Origin: Lingula anatina
Lineage: Eukaryota; Brachiopoda; Lingulata; Lingulida; Lingulidae
Direction of reading: 5' to 3'
Assembly: GCF_001039355.2 (NCBI RefSeq)
Contig: NW_019775957.1
Coordinates: 465,458-529,457 of the forward strand
DNA length: 64,000 nucleotides
Below, in pieces: positions 54,101-63,262 of this stretch. Within the stretch, counting starts at the first letter, position 1; each line of letters opens with the position of its first letter. Position numbers and translations under genes: made by a program. The notes beneath the pieces were generated by a model. That model saw only the letters and a program-made list of their open reading frames with translations, was not told the DNA's origin and made no database searches.

Positions 54101-54834
54101 AGCCGAAAGAGGCCATGAAACGTCATGTCTTATGAAACTTTAGAAATTTTACACCTCCTTTTCTTGAAGAGTTTCTCGTGCGCGTCGACTACGGTAAGCA
54201 CGCCAAGCTAAGATGTTAGATTCTTTGTGAAACACTCCTAGTCGACTGCAGCATAGTCGACCTAGCTAGGTCACTCAGCTCGAGCTAGTCAACTACGAAT
54301 TTAAGATTTTTTGTGAAATGGGGGCCAGCAGAGTGATTTTTACAACAGACATTTAAGACCACATTCCCACAGATTTTAGATCGATTTATCCCTGTGTGGA
54401 GTCAAACTAGATTACTGTCAGATTAGCCGGCTTAAGCATCTGTCCTGCCTACTAAAAGCTGTAAGGGGGTAATTAACTACCGTGCGCGCTCGGCTGACAT
54501 CAATTTAGCGTGAACCCCCAGGGAGTTAGGTCGATCTAGTGGGATCGATCTAAATCTCTGGGAATGCACTCTAAGACACATGTAGTACATTTATGATATT
54601 AGTCATATTATGGGAATGAAAATTATACTGTGTAATCCCAATGTTTCCCAATATTAAGAGATTACTGGTCTGGATACAGTATTGTCAAGGTGTTTATCGT
54701 TATTGTGTAGTTATTTATTGATTTATTTTCAGGGTGGCGACGCTGTGTTGGAACTTACACCTGTCAGAACACTAGGCTGCACACAGCGCCCTGGCACAGA
54801 TGACATGACACACAAGAAGAATCTCCAGTTTTAA
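45080..54834 (+). CDS. SAMHD1: SAMHD1 dNTP triphosphohydrolase, 5'-incomplete
   Basis: SAMHD1 hydrolyses dNTPs to deoxynucleosides and triphosphate in the nucleus, as a tetramer switched on by GTP/dNTP. Eleven exons with matching phases give about 408 residues, aligning with human from about residue 209 to the end. Active-site residues are present: the H210 and H215 equivalents in [12 protein letters not shown]233 in WRHEDS, D311/K312/Y315/D319 in [12 protein letters not shown], and R366/Y374/Q375 in [14 protein letters not shown]. Allosteric R333 ([12 protein letters not shown]), R372/H376 and R451 (AIRVRK) are also conserved. A TPVR motif sits where human has the CDK site T592. The first metal ligands (H167, H206, D207) and the N-terminal SAM domain are not in the readable sequence. 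Introns carry several transposons. Confidence 0.95.
45151..45645 (+). other. SAMHD1 intron
   Basis: 495 bases with a T/G run near 45505-45522. Nothing else seen. Confidence 0.7.
45646..45792 (+). CDS. SAMHD1: SAMHD1 exon ([12 protein letters not shown])
   Basis: Acceptor cttttcag, donor gtgatt, phase 0 in and out. It reads [20 protein letters not shown] then [16 protein letters not shown]. The first residue is the counterpart of human H233. Confidence 0.95.
45793..46362 (+). other. SAMHD1 intron
   Basis: 570 bases, AT-rich, nothing recognised. Confidence 0.7.
46363..46410 (+). CDS. SAMHD1: SAMHD1 16-codon exon
   Basis: Acceptor attttcag, donor gtatgt, phase 0. Reads [16 protein letters not shown], against human WPYKGRPENKSFLYE. 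Confidence 0.95.
46703..46867 (+). CDS. SAMHD1: SAMHD1 exon with catalytic DVDKWDY
   Basis: Acceptor attttag, donor gtgaaa, phase 0, 55 codons. It contains [19 protein letters not shown] (D311, K312, Y315, D319 equivalents) and [12 protein letters not shown] (R333 equivalent). A T run lies in the preceding intron near 46597-46619. Confidence 0.97.
47121..47212 (+). CDS. SAMHD1: SAMHD1 exon ([15 protein letters not shown])
   Basis: Acceptor gtttcag, donor gtaagt, phase 0 in and 2 out. Reads [20 protein letters not shown] then [10 protein letters not shown], almost identical to human. Confidence 0.97.
47305..48511. mobile_element. TAA/TAG-target MITE split by a nested MITE
   Basis: TAG duplicated at 47302-47304 and 48512-48514. 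The left arm has TTAGATCGATCTATCCCTG and the right arm GTTAGGTCGATCTAAATCC. Removing 47373-48358 plus one TTA restores a normal family member. Confidence 0.88.
47373..48358. mobile_element. 986-bp nested MITE with long inverted ends
   Basis: Left end GGCCCCTATTTCACACAGAC and right end inverted TGCCCCTATTTCACACAGAC, with inverted similarity over about 50 bases. TTA is duplicated at both sides (47370-47372 and 48359-48361). The interior is full of ACGAAT/ATTCGTGG words and has no transposase. The 3-bp TTA target fits PIF/Harbinger-type elements (inference). Confidence 0.88.
48512..48738 (+). other. SAMHD1 intron remainder
   Basis: The intron runs from 47213 to 48738. Outside the MITE pair nothing is recognised. 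Confidence 0.7.
48739..48795 (+). CDS. SAMHD1: SAMHD1 exon ([12 protein letters not shown])
   Basis: Acceptor tttttcag, donor gtaagt, phase 2 in and out. Reads [19 protein letters not shown], matching human MITDAFLKADDYIEITGAG. Confidence 0.93.
48796..49430 (+). other. SAMHD1 intron
   Basis: 635 bases. A second AG (ttgcag, 49411-49416) lies 14 bases before the acceptor used. Using it would put the next exon in another frame. Confidence 0.7.
49431..49629 (+). CDS. SAMHD1: SAMHD1 exon ([18 protein letters not shown])
   Basis: Acceptor gtattccag, donor gtaata, phase 2 in and 0 out. Reads [20 protein letters not shown] then [20 protein letters not shown], against human [20 protein letters not shown]. 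The acceptor was chosen because it keeps frame and similarity. Confidence 0.95.
49630..50639 (+). other. SAMHD1 intron, 5' part
   Basis: A TTG/TTA-rich run follows the donor, then AT-rich sequence with nothing recognised until the Penelope-like remnant. Confidence 0.6.
50640..51350 (-). pseudogene. Penelope-like retroelement remnant with GIY-YIG-like tail
   Basis: On the minus strand several frames carry the end of a Penelope-type protein: [15 protein letters not shown], then [11 protein letters not shown] and [14 protein letters not shown], the GIY-YIG-like block [20 protein letters not shown], and in another frame [20 protein letters not shown]. The frame breaks mean a dead copy. It lies antisense in a SAMHD1 intron. 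The family is assigned from this order of motifs. Confidence 0.7.
51351..51908 (+). other. SAMHD1 intron, 3' part
   Basis: May include further eroded retroelement sequence up to about 51500; otherwise AT-rich. Confidence 0.5.
51909..52010 (+). CDS. SAMHD1: SAMHD1 exon ([12 protein letters not shown])
   Basis: Acceptor cattccag, donor gtaagt, phase 0, 34 codons. Reads [18 protein letters not shown] then LRAEDFLLD, against human LKAEDFIVD. Confidence 0.93.
52081..52385. repeat. 63-bp tandem repeat, about five copies
   Basis: Unit begins ATTTGGTTTAGACTTTTTAA and ends near AATTGAGCTC. Copies start near 52081, 52144, 52207, 52270 and 52331; the fourth lacks two bases. They are nearly identical, so the array is young. 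Confidence 0.95.
52386..52864 (+). other. SAMHD1 intron remainder
   Basis: AT-rich with nothing recognised. Confidence 0.7.
52865..52969 (+). CDS. SAMHD1: SAMHD1 exon ([17 protein letters not shown])
   Basis: Acceptor attattcag, donor gtaatc, phase 0. Reads [20 protein letters not shown] then [13 protein letters not shown], against human [20 protein letters not shown]. Confidence 0.97.
52970..53428 (+). other. SAMHD1 intron
   Basis: 459 bases with A and C runs; nothing else. Confidence 0.7.
53429..53566 (+). CDS. SAMHD1: SAMHD1 exon ([18 protein letters not shown])
   Basis: Acceptor atttttag, donor gtgaga, phase 0. Reads [20 protein letters not shown] then [16 protein letters not shown], close to human [20 protein letters not shown]. 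Confidence 0.97.
53591..54325. mobile_element. 735-bp MITE with GCCCCCGTTTCACAAA ends
   Basis: Inverted ends GCCCCCGTTTCACAAAA and TTTTTTGTGAAATGGGGGC, flanked by CAG on both sides (53588-53590, 54326-54328). The interior repeats TTAAGTCG and GTCGACT words. It has no transposase. A shorter relative lies at 61066. Confidence 0.8.
54357..54570. mobile_element. complete 214-bp TAA-target MITE
   Basis: TAA on both sides (54354-54356, 54571-54573). Ends ACATTCCCACAGATTTTAGA and, inverted, GTGCATTCCCAGAGATTTAG. Core GTAAGGGGGTAATTAACTAC. In the last SAMHD1 intron. Confidence 0.9.
54733..54834 (+). CDS. SAMHD1: SAMHD1 last exon
   Basis: Acceptor attttcag, open to TAA. Reads [20 protein letters not shown] then [17 protein letters not shown] matches the minimal CDK consensus at the place of human T592 (LITPQKK). 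Confidence 0.95.
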   Translation, partial: GGDAVLELTPVRTLGCTQRPGTDDMTHKKNLQF

Positions 54835-55764
54835 AACAAAGTCTTTTACCTGAATAACTGTGTGTAAGAATTTCTTGAAAACAGACAGGGTTTGCCTTCT
54901 TTTTAAATTAAAAAAAAATTTTTTAAAGTGTATTTATTGGCTTAAATTTACCTATTTATTTCTGAGCCCACCGTCAGGTATTGCATTTAATCTCAATCTT
55001 TCCTGAAAAGAGAGTAGTTCTTAATTGTTTTGTTTGCATGAATTTTATCAAGTGCCTGGTCTTTTTTCCTCTATTTTTTTTTAAAAGATCACGGTTATAA
55101 CTTATTGTGATTTTGATTCAATACCAAATCTAAGGGTAATTATTTATGTCCCAGCAATTTGAAATCTGCACATTTACATAAACCACAGGCAATAAGTATT
55201 GCCTTTAACTTGTCGGAGATTTATATATTGGTGATGTTGCAATTTGAAGGTATATCATTTGGGCATAGATATTTGACTCCACATGTCCATCTATATATCA
55301 TTTTGTGTTTTAAAGTATGAAACCACGTGATGAACTTTGCACCGCTTATATTAAGTTTCCAAATGACATTTATTTGTACAAACAAGTACTCTGCAGAAGA
55401 AATATTTATTTTGATGGAAATTCATCAGTGTAGTCTTTTGATTATGTTATACACTTTAACTATTCAATTTCTATACTTACTTGAGGTTATATGTATATGT
55501 TAAGTTATGCCATTATCTTTTTTTTTTTTTTTCATAGATTTGTTTTGTAGTTTGCTGTGCCATGTTTGAAAGTGTAATCTCATATTTGAATAATGGAAAG
55601 AATTGCATGGTGGTTAAGGCAGGTTTACTTTACAATATCTGCTTTTTACAGGATTTTTTTTTTTTTTTTTTCAAAATTTCTTTCGACAGCTTTGGTTTTG
55701 TCAAAAATAGTTTTCCAGCATGCACCTTTGAATATAATTAGATATCCAGTTGAGATGATATCTT

Positions 55765-55765
55765 T

Positions 55766-55804
<39 letters not shown>

Positions 55805-55805
55805 T
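55765..55805. repeat. ATTT simple repeat
   Basis: About ten tandem ATTT units. Confidence 0.95.
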
Positions 55806-56310
55806 AACAGCATTTTATTGTCTGTTCCAGTAATATTTGTAAAAACTGTTGAAGTTGAATAGTATAAGAATTTCTCCTAATATATGATTGTAAAGATATT
55901 TTACATTTTGAGGTGATTTGCATATGATGCATTTTTTAGGCCACCAACAGCCTGTGTTTATTTTGTTTTTGCTGGGAGTTTTTATTGCTATTCTTTTAAT
56001 GGAAATGCATGTCAAGTTGGAAGATAAGCATTTCCAAATTATCTTTGTAGAAAATTATGTAGCTCTTTATTGGTTGCCATTCAACTGCGAAATTTTTAAA
56101 TCTTCTGACTAATTACTCTAAACCTCCACAGTCATTTCACAAAAAAGTGAACATTGAGTCCTCATTTTGTGCAATATTTACATAAATTTGACTTGCCCCA
56201 TCATTTTCCCTGTTTAGTAACCGCAAGTTTGGAAAGAAAACATTAGGAGTTAAAAAGGGATATGCAACGGTTATGCAAATATTACATGAAGTGGGCTGCT
56301 GATGTGACTC

Positions 56311-56311
<1 letters not shown>

Positions 56312-56360
<49 letters not shown>
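56312..56360. repeat. AT microsatellite
   Basis: About 24 AT units. Confidence 0.95.
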
Positions 56361-56364
<4 letters not shown>

Positions 56365-57000
56365 GCAGACTATTAACTACTATGAACAAATGTGTTAAAC
56401 CTGGGTGTTAAAGTGAAAATTGCTTTAATTTTTGTCCCTATACTTCTGTTTGCTTTACCTGGATATTTTAATCTGTCCATTAAATTTCCTTTAGTACCTG
56501 TATATCTGTCAGATTTGCTGTCAAGTCTCAAGTCTACAACAGGGTCAGCTTGTTTCTTGGTGGTCTCTTACTTTCATATAGTCTGTGAAAGTGGCTTGTA
56601 CATTATAATTGCCTTTCATTAGATTCATGTCTGCATATCTGCCAGTTTTGCTGCCTAGTCAAAATAACAATATGGCCAGCATGCATGCTTTCACTGGGTT
56701 AGAAATGTTTTTAGTGACAGTAACTTACAGCAGGAGCCATTGTGTTGTGTATTTATGGGAGAACTTCAGTCCAGCTTTTATTTTAAAGAATGTTACGTTT
56801 TTCGTAGAATTGCGATCAGTTATTGTTTTTGAGGGTTTCATTTACATAGCATTGTAAAATGTTAAGTTTTTTGTCCAAAATGTTTTTTGTCCAATTTGCG
56901 AAAAAAAACTTCTGTCATTACTGTATTTACTGTCAACCAGATTTTGAAATAATAAAACTATTTGGCAATCACTGATGGTTACGGTTTTGGTTCAAGTTTT

Positions 57001-57449
57001 TACAGACGTTTGAACTGATTTGCTGAAATCAACAAATGGAGACGTATTTGAAACCAAATAAAATGAAGAGTGCGTGTTGATAAACTGCTATTCCCTGTCA
57101 TCGTGTCATTTCGTAAACACTTAATGAAGTCATTACTCGTTAAGGGTCTCTTCCTTGAAGGCAAAAGCTACGGCCAAAACCCCGGCCAATGCAAATATAC
57201 CGTTAATCTTTATTAATTGTCGTGATTAACAGCTGCTCGATTCGTTTTGGTTTTCACTCATGTTAGGAAGTGTCCGTTACTATGACTGACATGGTGGGGC
57301 TTGGCCTCTGCCAAGCTCGTACACCTTTGCATGAGACGTGTGTTTATGAGTGTGTGTGTGCGCGCACTCGTGTGTGTTACACTCAGGAGTAACATGATCG
57401 AGGTGAAGGAAGCCCGCAAACTCCTAAAACGTATAACGTCAACTTGCCA
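57001..57449. other. intergenic, no gene seen
   Basis: Composition becomes richer in CpG and GT from here. No supported exon. Confidence 0.5.
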
Positions 57450-58436
57450 ATTCTCTGTTCATTATATTAGTAGTCAAACGCACTTCTAACACTGCACTCG
57501 TTCAACTGATCTAATATGCGTGATAACGTGTTTTTCTTCACCCCAGGCTTCGCGACGATTTCTGACATGGCACCTACTGCGAGTGCAGTCGAATGCAAAT
57601 TTCATAAACGAAAATTAAACGCTCCCTTTTATGTCAGTTTTTCATTAACTGTGGATTTCAACGAGTTCAGGGCAATAAAGTATTTTAAAAAATCACGAAA
57701 TGAGGCAATAAATTGGTGATGGACAGTAACTGTTCAATGTATGCCACTGTATAAATTAAAATTTCATCATAATCCGTTCATAAATTTTTGCATACTGTTG
57801 TTAACAGGCAGACTAACGGGACCGTAAGGAGGTAAGTAAGCATAGCATATTAAGATCAAAACGGCTATGCCGTTACTTTCAGACGCGTGAACACATAAGA
57901 ACATACCCTACACTCTACGAGGGTCACAGATCAGTTTTTCACTGGGTATTCACAGATATGTCTCGGGCTAATGCGTGACGCAACTATCTGCTACTCTCTG
58001 ACCGTACAAGCTCAGTCTGATGGTAGTCTGAGGCAAAATTACTCTACTTTGTAAATTGTTTTTCAGGCCCCTGATATCTCAGGACAACTATCTGCTGGGT
58101 CGGCCTGGAGAGAAGTGCACATAATTAACCTGCGTCCCGGGTGGAGGGTATACAGCCGGGTACTTAAGGAGTAGGAGTTCAACTTCTCCACCAATCAACT
58201 GCCACGTGCACGCGCCGTTATGAAACGCCTGTGGAAATGCTTCGTACAAAGCTGTCAATCATCAACTCGCTCCCTCGGAGGATCGAACTCGTAAGCCAAC
58301 TCACTGCAATGTGCATAACTTGCAGATAATAATTGTGTGAGAGTTAAATTCGTCATTTAGCTGGTAAGAAAGTTTTTTTGAATGTTCTACCAAAATAATC
58401 GTTTAGCAAGAAACTGTAAGTGGGGGAGGGGGCTGA

Positions 58437-58473
<37 letters not shown>

Positions 58474-58640
58474 AACACACACACACAAGATCGAAGTGAA
58501 TTCCCCTTAACCTTCACTTCCTTCCCGTATGACTGTCGTGGTAGACTGAATGAGTGGTCACGTCCTCCACCTGGGTCCTACACGTTTGTAGAAGACACCT
58601 TTTTGTAATTGCTAATTCCTAAATCGAATAAAGTCAAAAC
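57450..58640. repeat. diverged tandem unit, copy 1
   Basis: Ordered anchors: AGTAGTCAAACGCA (57470s), CAGGCTTCGCGACGATTTC (57545), GAATGCAAATTTCATAAACG (57590), GCAGACTAACGGGACCG (57809), CATCAACTCGCTCCCTCGG (58260), AATCGAATAAAGTC (58622). The same anchors recur in copy 2. A CA microsatellite (58437-58488) is private to this copy. Confidence 0.75.
58437..58488. repeat. CA microsatellite
   Basis: About 25 CA units with small interruptions. Confidence 0.95.
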
Positions 58641-60630
58641 TTCTCCAACGACACCCTTTTGGTGATTGCTGGATCCATAAATCGAATTCAGTTAAAATTA
58701 TCTGTTCATTTTCTCACGAAATAAAAATTATATTGGTAGTCAAACATATTTTTAGCACTGCGTCCCATCACCTAATATGTGTGATGTCGCGTGTTTTTCC
58801 TCCACCTCCAGGCTTTCCTCTGTTTCCAGCTGGTATGACACCAAGAGCGAAAACAATTGAATGTAAATTTCATCAATAAAAATATAAATGCTCCCTTTTA
58901 TGCAAGTTTTTTTCAACAATTGTGGATTCATATGAGTTCCCCACAAAAGGTGTTAATATACATCACTAAATTAGACTTTCAACTAGTGATGAACAGTTAC
59001 CGCAGAACTTACGAGGAGGTTGATGTACATGGTAATCATTCGATGTATGCCATCGAGTGATTACCAAACTGTTGTTTTTTCCCAGACGAGGTTGACATAA
59101 AGTATTGTATCAGATGTATTATCAATGGATGGGTCTTAAATGTTCATAATAAACATCATAGCAACATGATAAAAGAATCTGTCTTCATGCGAAGGTATAT
59201 AAGAGTATCAACTCTTTATATGAAAAACAAAAAAGAATCATCCACCCCCAGGGATAGCACCACACCTCAGGGGCCCATACATCCCCTTGATGACAAGTCT
59301 ATCAATCCCTTATTAAGTTTCAAAACCTTCAGGGGATTGTGAACGAAAATTGCAAACGGTCGGGCGGGTGGGTTAACATTATCCCCAACTTTTGTCACCG
59401 GAGTTGGGGGATAATAGTTATGACTTCATTCTTTCCAATGCAACCCTGACAGAATGTGAAATAACTTTCCATTAATATTTGCAATTAGTCCTTACACATT
59501 CATGTGTGTGTGTGGGCAGGGGGGGGGGGGGGAACGCCAGTAAAAAACTTGTTGAGAACTTACTGTACATGTATGTACGTGCATCACAAATAAATAAATA
59601 TATTTTGTGTTATGGGAAGGATTTGCATAATCACGATTATGATATCTTGGAATCTTATAAACCAATGCAGCAGATACTACAAAAGTACATGGAGAGCCCA
59701 GACCTGATAAAGGCAGTTTAACTCTAATATTTACCAATCAATTAACTTATCAATCAGTGGATCACCCAAAAATTTGAATCGTTTGTAACTTGTTCACCCC
59801 GGACAGTTTTTGAAAAATGTACTCAAATCCATCAATAACTTTTTTTTTCAAAATACAGCTAACAGCCAGACAAACAGACTACCGGAACCACAAACATTAC
59901 ATCCTTGGGGAAGGTAATTAAAGCAAAGCATATTTAAAATCAAGTTTAGCTCGGAAATTACCTTCAAAGGTGTGTAGGCGTAACGAGTAACAGTTCAACT
60001 TCTCAACTAGCGAACTGCCACGCACTGTTATAAAACGCCTGTGGCAATCCTTCGTACATAGCTGTCAGTCATCAACTCGCTCCCTCAGAGTCGCGAACTC
60101 GTAGGCCTACTCAGTGCAGTCTGCATAGCTCACAGATGATGATTGTCTGAATGTCAAAATTGTCACTGTTTTGGTATGTATGTCTTTTTAAATCTTCTAC
60201 CATAACAGGTGCAAAGCAAGAATTTTTGAAGTAGGGGTGGTGGCTAACCTTTCAGATAAATTATCCACGTGGATTCCCCTTAACCGCCCCTTTACTTCCT
60301 GACCGTATGATTGACGTGGTTGAGAAAATGAGTGATTAAGGGTGCATTCCCAGAGATTTAGATCGATCTACTTTAGATAGACCTAACTCCCTGGGGGTTC
60401 ACGCTAAATAGCTGTCAGCCGGGCGGACACAAAAGTTAATTACCCCCTTACAGCTTGTAGTAGGCGGGACGGACATTTAAGCCGGATTATCTGACAGTAA
60501 TCTTGTGAGACTCCCCGCGGGGATAGATCGATCTAAAAGCTCTGGGAATACAGCCTAAGTCCTTCAGCTCCAACACGTTTGCAAGAGACATCTTTGGGGA
60601 TTGCTTATCCCTAAATCGAATAAAGTTGAA
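58641..60630. repeat. diverged tandem unit, copy 2
   Basis: Same anchors as copy 1: GGTAGTCAAACATA, CCAGGCTTTCCTC, GAATGTAAATTTCATCAA, CAGACAAACAGACTACCGG, CATCAACTCGCTCCCTCAG, AATCGAATAAAGTTG. Longer because of extra sequence at about 59090-59860 and a MITE at 60340. Confidence 0.75.
60340..60555. mobile_element. complete 216-bp TAA-target MITE
   Basis: TAA on both sides (60337-60339, 60556-60558). Ends GGTGCATTCCCAGAGATTTA and, inverted, GGCTGTATTCCCAGAGCTTT. Removing it with one TAA restores alignment to copy 1 of the tandem unit near 58555. Same family as 12117, 42254, 47305 and 54357. Confidence 0.92.
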
Positions 60631-60960
60631 ACTTTTTCAATTTCTTGTTCAGTTTCTCACTGTGTAAAAATTACATTGGTAGTCAAACGCATATAAGCAC
60701 GGTTTCCTTCGCCCTCAGGCTTCGCACTGACATGATTCGCAATTGAATGTAAATTTCAACAATATAAAGCAATCGCCCCCTTTTATGTCTGTTTTTCAAC
60801 AACGTGGATTTCACTGAGTTCCCTTTAAAATCCCATCAGATCTACTGCAAAGGTTTTAGGAATGGTAGTCATGTTGTATACATATTCAATTGCATCATAT
60901 AGATATATGCGGAACGTTTCAGTTTAAATTAAGATGATGATTGTCTGAATGTTAAAGATC
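60631..60960. repeat. diverged tandem unit, partial copy 3
   Basis: Carries the first anchors again (GGTAGTCAAACGCA, CCCTCAGGCTTCGC, GAATGTAAATTTCAACAA) and then GATGATGATTGTCTGAATG, as in copy 2 near 60136, then stops. Confidence 0.7.
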
Positions 60961-61065
60961 CATTTAAGAAGATGGTCCCAAACCAAGAATAATAAGACAG
61001 AGTTGGAGGTGTTGGTGGAGTGGAGGACGAAATTCCTTTCTGGCGCGAAGACTGCTTGCTTTACC

Positions 61066-61235
61066 TTGCCCCGGTTTCCCAAAAATTAAGTCAGGTTCCC
61101 TGACTAAGAACTTAATAACCAAGGTTACATGGTCACATGGGCAACCCTATCATGAGCAGTGTAACAGCACTCTCATGGAAATTCTAGTCTACTAAGCCAG
61201 GGAACTGACTTAAGTTCTTGGGTGCAACCGGGGCC
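61066..61235. mobile_element. short MITE with GCCCCGGTTTCCCAAAAA end
   Basis: Inverted ends GCCCCGGTTTCCCAAAAATT and, in reverse, GGCCCCGGTTGCACCC. Shares TTAAGTCGGTTTCCCTGACT-like interior words with the element at 53591. A target duplication is not clear. Confidence 0.6.
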
Positions 61236-61699
61236 AGGATATAAGGCTGTTCCGTGAAGAACTGCTCTGAAAGAACGATTGCACCTAAAATTCGCTTCAG
61301 GTGACACCCGAGCTTGGTGGCACACGACCTCGTATGGAAAAAAAATAAATGGCAAAATTAAATTTTATTACTTCCCCTCATTGATGGAGCCGGGAGGACA
61401 GTGTTGAGACTCTTTGCCTGAAGTTTATTTGTTTTATTTGCTTTTAGATAATAGTCTGCAAACAGAATTAGAAATTTAATATTAGTAGCTCCCAAAATGT
61501 TAAAAAAAAAAAAAAAAACAATTTTGGATTATGATAGAAGTGAACTTACACCAAACGCTACTCTTAATAAGATGCTTATAGAAAAAAAAAAACAGGAAAA
61601 ACATCAACTTATAATTATTGAAGTGAACTGCAAATGTATCAGATAAATCGTTTTACAAACCACTTTAAGTGAAAAGTCGTCTGGCACACGTATACAGCT
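61236..61699. other. intergenic, no gene seen
   Basis: AT-rich with two A runs. No supported feature. Confidence 0.5.
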
Positions 61700-61969
61700 G
61701 TGGATTTAAAAGACCGTTGGCGTTGTTTGTCGCACCTCAATGTTGGTTTTGTCATATTCGGATACCTAGACATAAAGGAAAGAATTTGCAAAATATGTTC
61801 AAAAGAAATAAAAAATGAATTGCATATCTTGCTCAAATGTCTCATATACTCAAAGAACAGGGACTTCTGGAAGGAGACTAAACAAAAATTACAATTTTAC
61901 AATATAACTATATATAATTTAATATACAGCAAAGAAAGAATAAACCAAACAACAGACAGTCATGCAAAG
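61700..61969 (+). pseudogene. non-LTR retrotransposon C-terminal remnant
   Basis: The open frame reads LKDRWRCLSHLNVG then ERICKICSKEIKNELHILLK and CLIYSKNRDFWKE. A CxxC...H...C block followed by Y..R is the usual end of many non-LTR reverse transcriptase proteins. No reverse transcriptase core is present, so this is a 5'-truncated dead copy. Downstream sequence has AATGA-type repeats (62095-62110). Confidence 0.6.
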
Positions 61970-62769
61970 TAACGGATTATATAGCTCGATCATCATATTA
62001 CCTCAATATAAATCTCTGTGGGAAAATACCTTTAAATCGTCGTAGTTTAAATGAATTAGTGCAGTAATCTTTTATAAGGCCATTAAAACCTTAATAAATG
62101 AAATGAAATAAATTCTCTAGACCACACTAATCTGATTAAAATGGTTTCGAATTCTTTCAGGTAATGTTCAACCTCTGGGCAATTTCACGAGCGCAGGCCA
62201 TAAACGCGAAACTGTTATTTTCTAACCATAACCGAAGGAGGGAATGATGGCATGACAGGAGGTGCGTCAGCTGCCATATTACACGCTGCAATTTTATCTT
62301 TAAATCATAACGCAACTGTCGAAAAACATTAGCAGGCGAAGATTATCACAGGTAAGTGATCTGAAAAGTTTTCGACATAGGTGGGTGGAGAGAGGTGGGG
62401 GGGGGGGGGGCATTTTATCTCTGTGGACTTAAATTAAAATATTCAGCGTAGTCTACTTCATTACAATGTATGTTAGACCTTAAAACAAAACCAAAAATCT
62501 GGGATATTTCATCAGTTTTGCCTTTATCACCAAAGTATACCCTGTCCCAAACCGTTGAGAAAATTACGTTCTCTAAACCTGTTTGATTCTACTTTATTAA
62601 AAAATTCCATTTATTCTCTTAAAGGATTATTACAGAGTATAACCATCTATGGAGGTCACGTGGTTGGATGGCAAGCACAGATTTCAGATTTATTGCTACA
62701 ACTGCCATTTTTGTGGTTAAATAGAATATATCATATTTCTATGATGTGTTTACAATGTATTTATTGGTA
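61970..62769. other. intergenic, possible untranslated exon
   Basis: No coding exon seen. A good donor-like site (CACAG|gtaagtg) at about 62351 could end a non-coding first exon of the collagen-like gene, but this is only a guess. A G run lies at 62396-62410. Confidence 0.35.
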
Positions 62770-63262
62770 CCAGGACCCCCCCCCCCCCCGGACAATTCCT
62801 CCCCGGACTACCCCCCCTCCCGAAGAATATATATTTATATACAAATATAAAGAAAAGAGTAGAAAGTTTAAATCTTTTCATCCATTTTCTGAATATTTCT
62901 TAGTGTGATGATGCAACTCAAGGATAGATGATATTAATTGTATTAAACAAATTATTTTCATGGAGTACATGAAATTTTCGAGATAGAAGTACATAACCTG
63001 AAGGATAGGTGGTTGTACTTTGATTAGATATTTAATAAATCTTCCTGTACTTGTACTCAATGAAAAGGGAATTTTTTATAAAATAATTTGTTTCATGATG
63101 AAGTTGTATTATCACACTAAAATATTAATAAAATGGATGAAACGTTTAAACATTACACTTTCTTCTTTATATTTGTATTAAAATATATATTTCTTGGGGG
63201 GGGGGTTCTTCCGGGGGGAAATTGTCCTGGGGGGGGGGATTGTCCTGGGGGGAATTGTCCGG
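62770..63262. mobile_element. foldback element with C/G-run arms
   Basis: The left arm has a C run, GGACAATTCC, then ATATATATTTATATAC and AAATATAAAG. The right arm (63138-63262) is its inverted counterpart with G runs and GAATTGTCC. Long terminal inverted repeats around an AT-rich loop, without coding capacity. Confidence 0.75.

Larger units (their letters stand above)
54835..57000 (+). other. SAMHD1 3' UTR and downstream
   Basis: AT-rich. Contains a T run (about 55518-55532), an ATTT repeat (55765-55805), an AT microsatellite (56312-56360) and AATAAA at 56951, a candidate poly(A) signal. The true transcript end is unknown. Confidence 0.5.

Noticed and set aside
57301-57719. Two plus-strand frames in the tandem-unit region
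   Set aside because: Not conserved between the tandem copies, no splice sites or domain.
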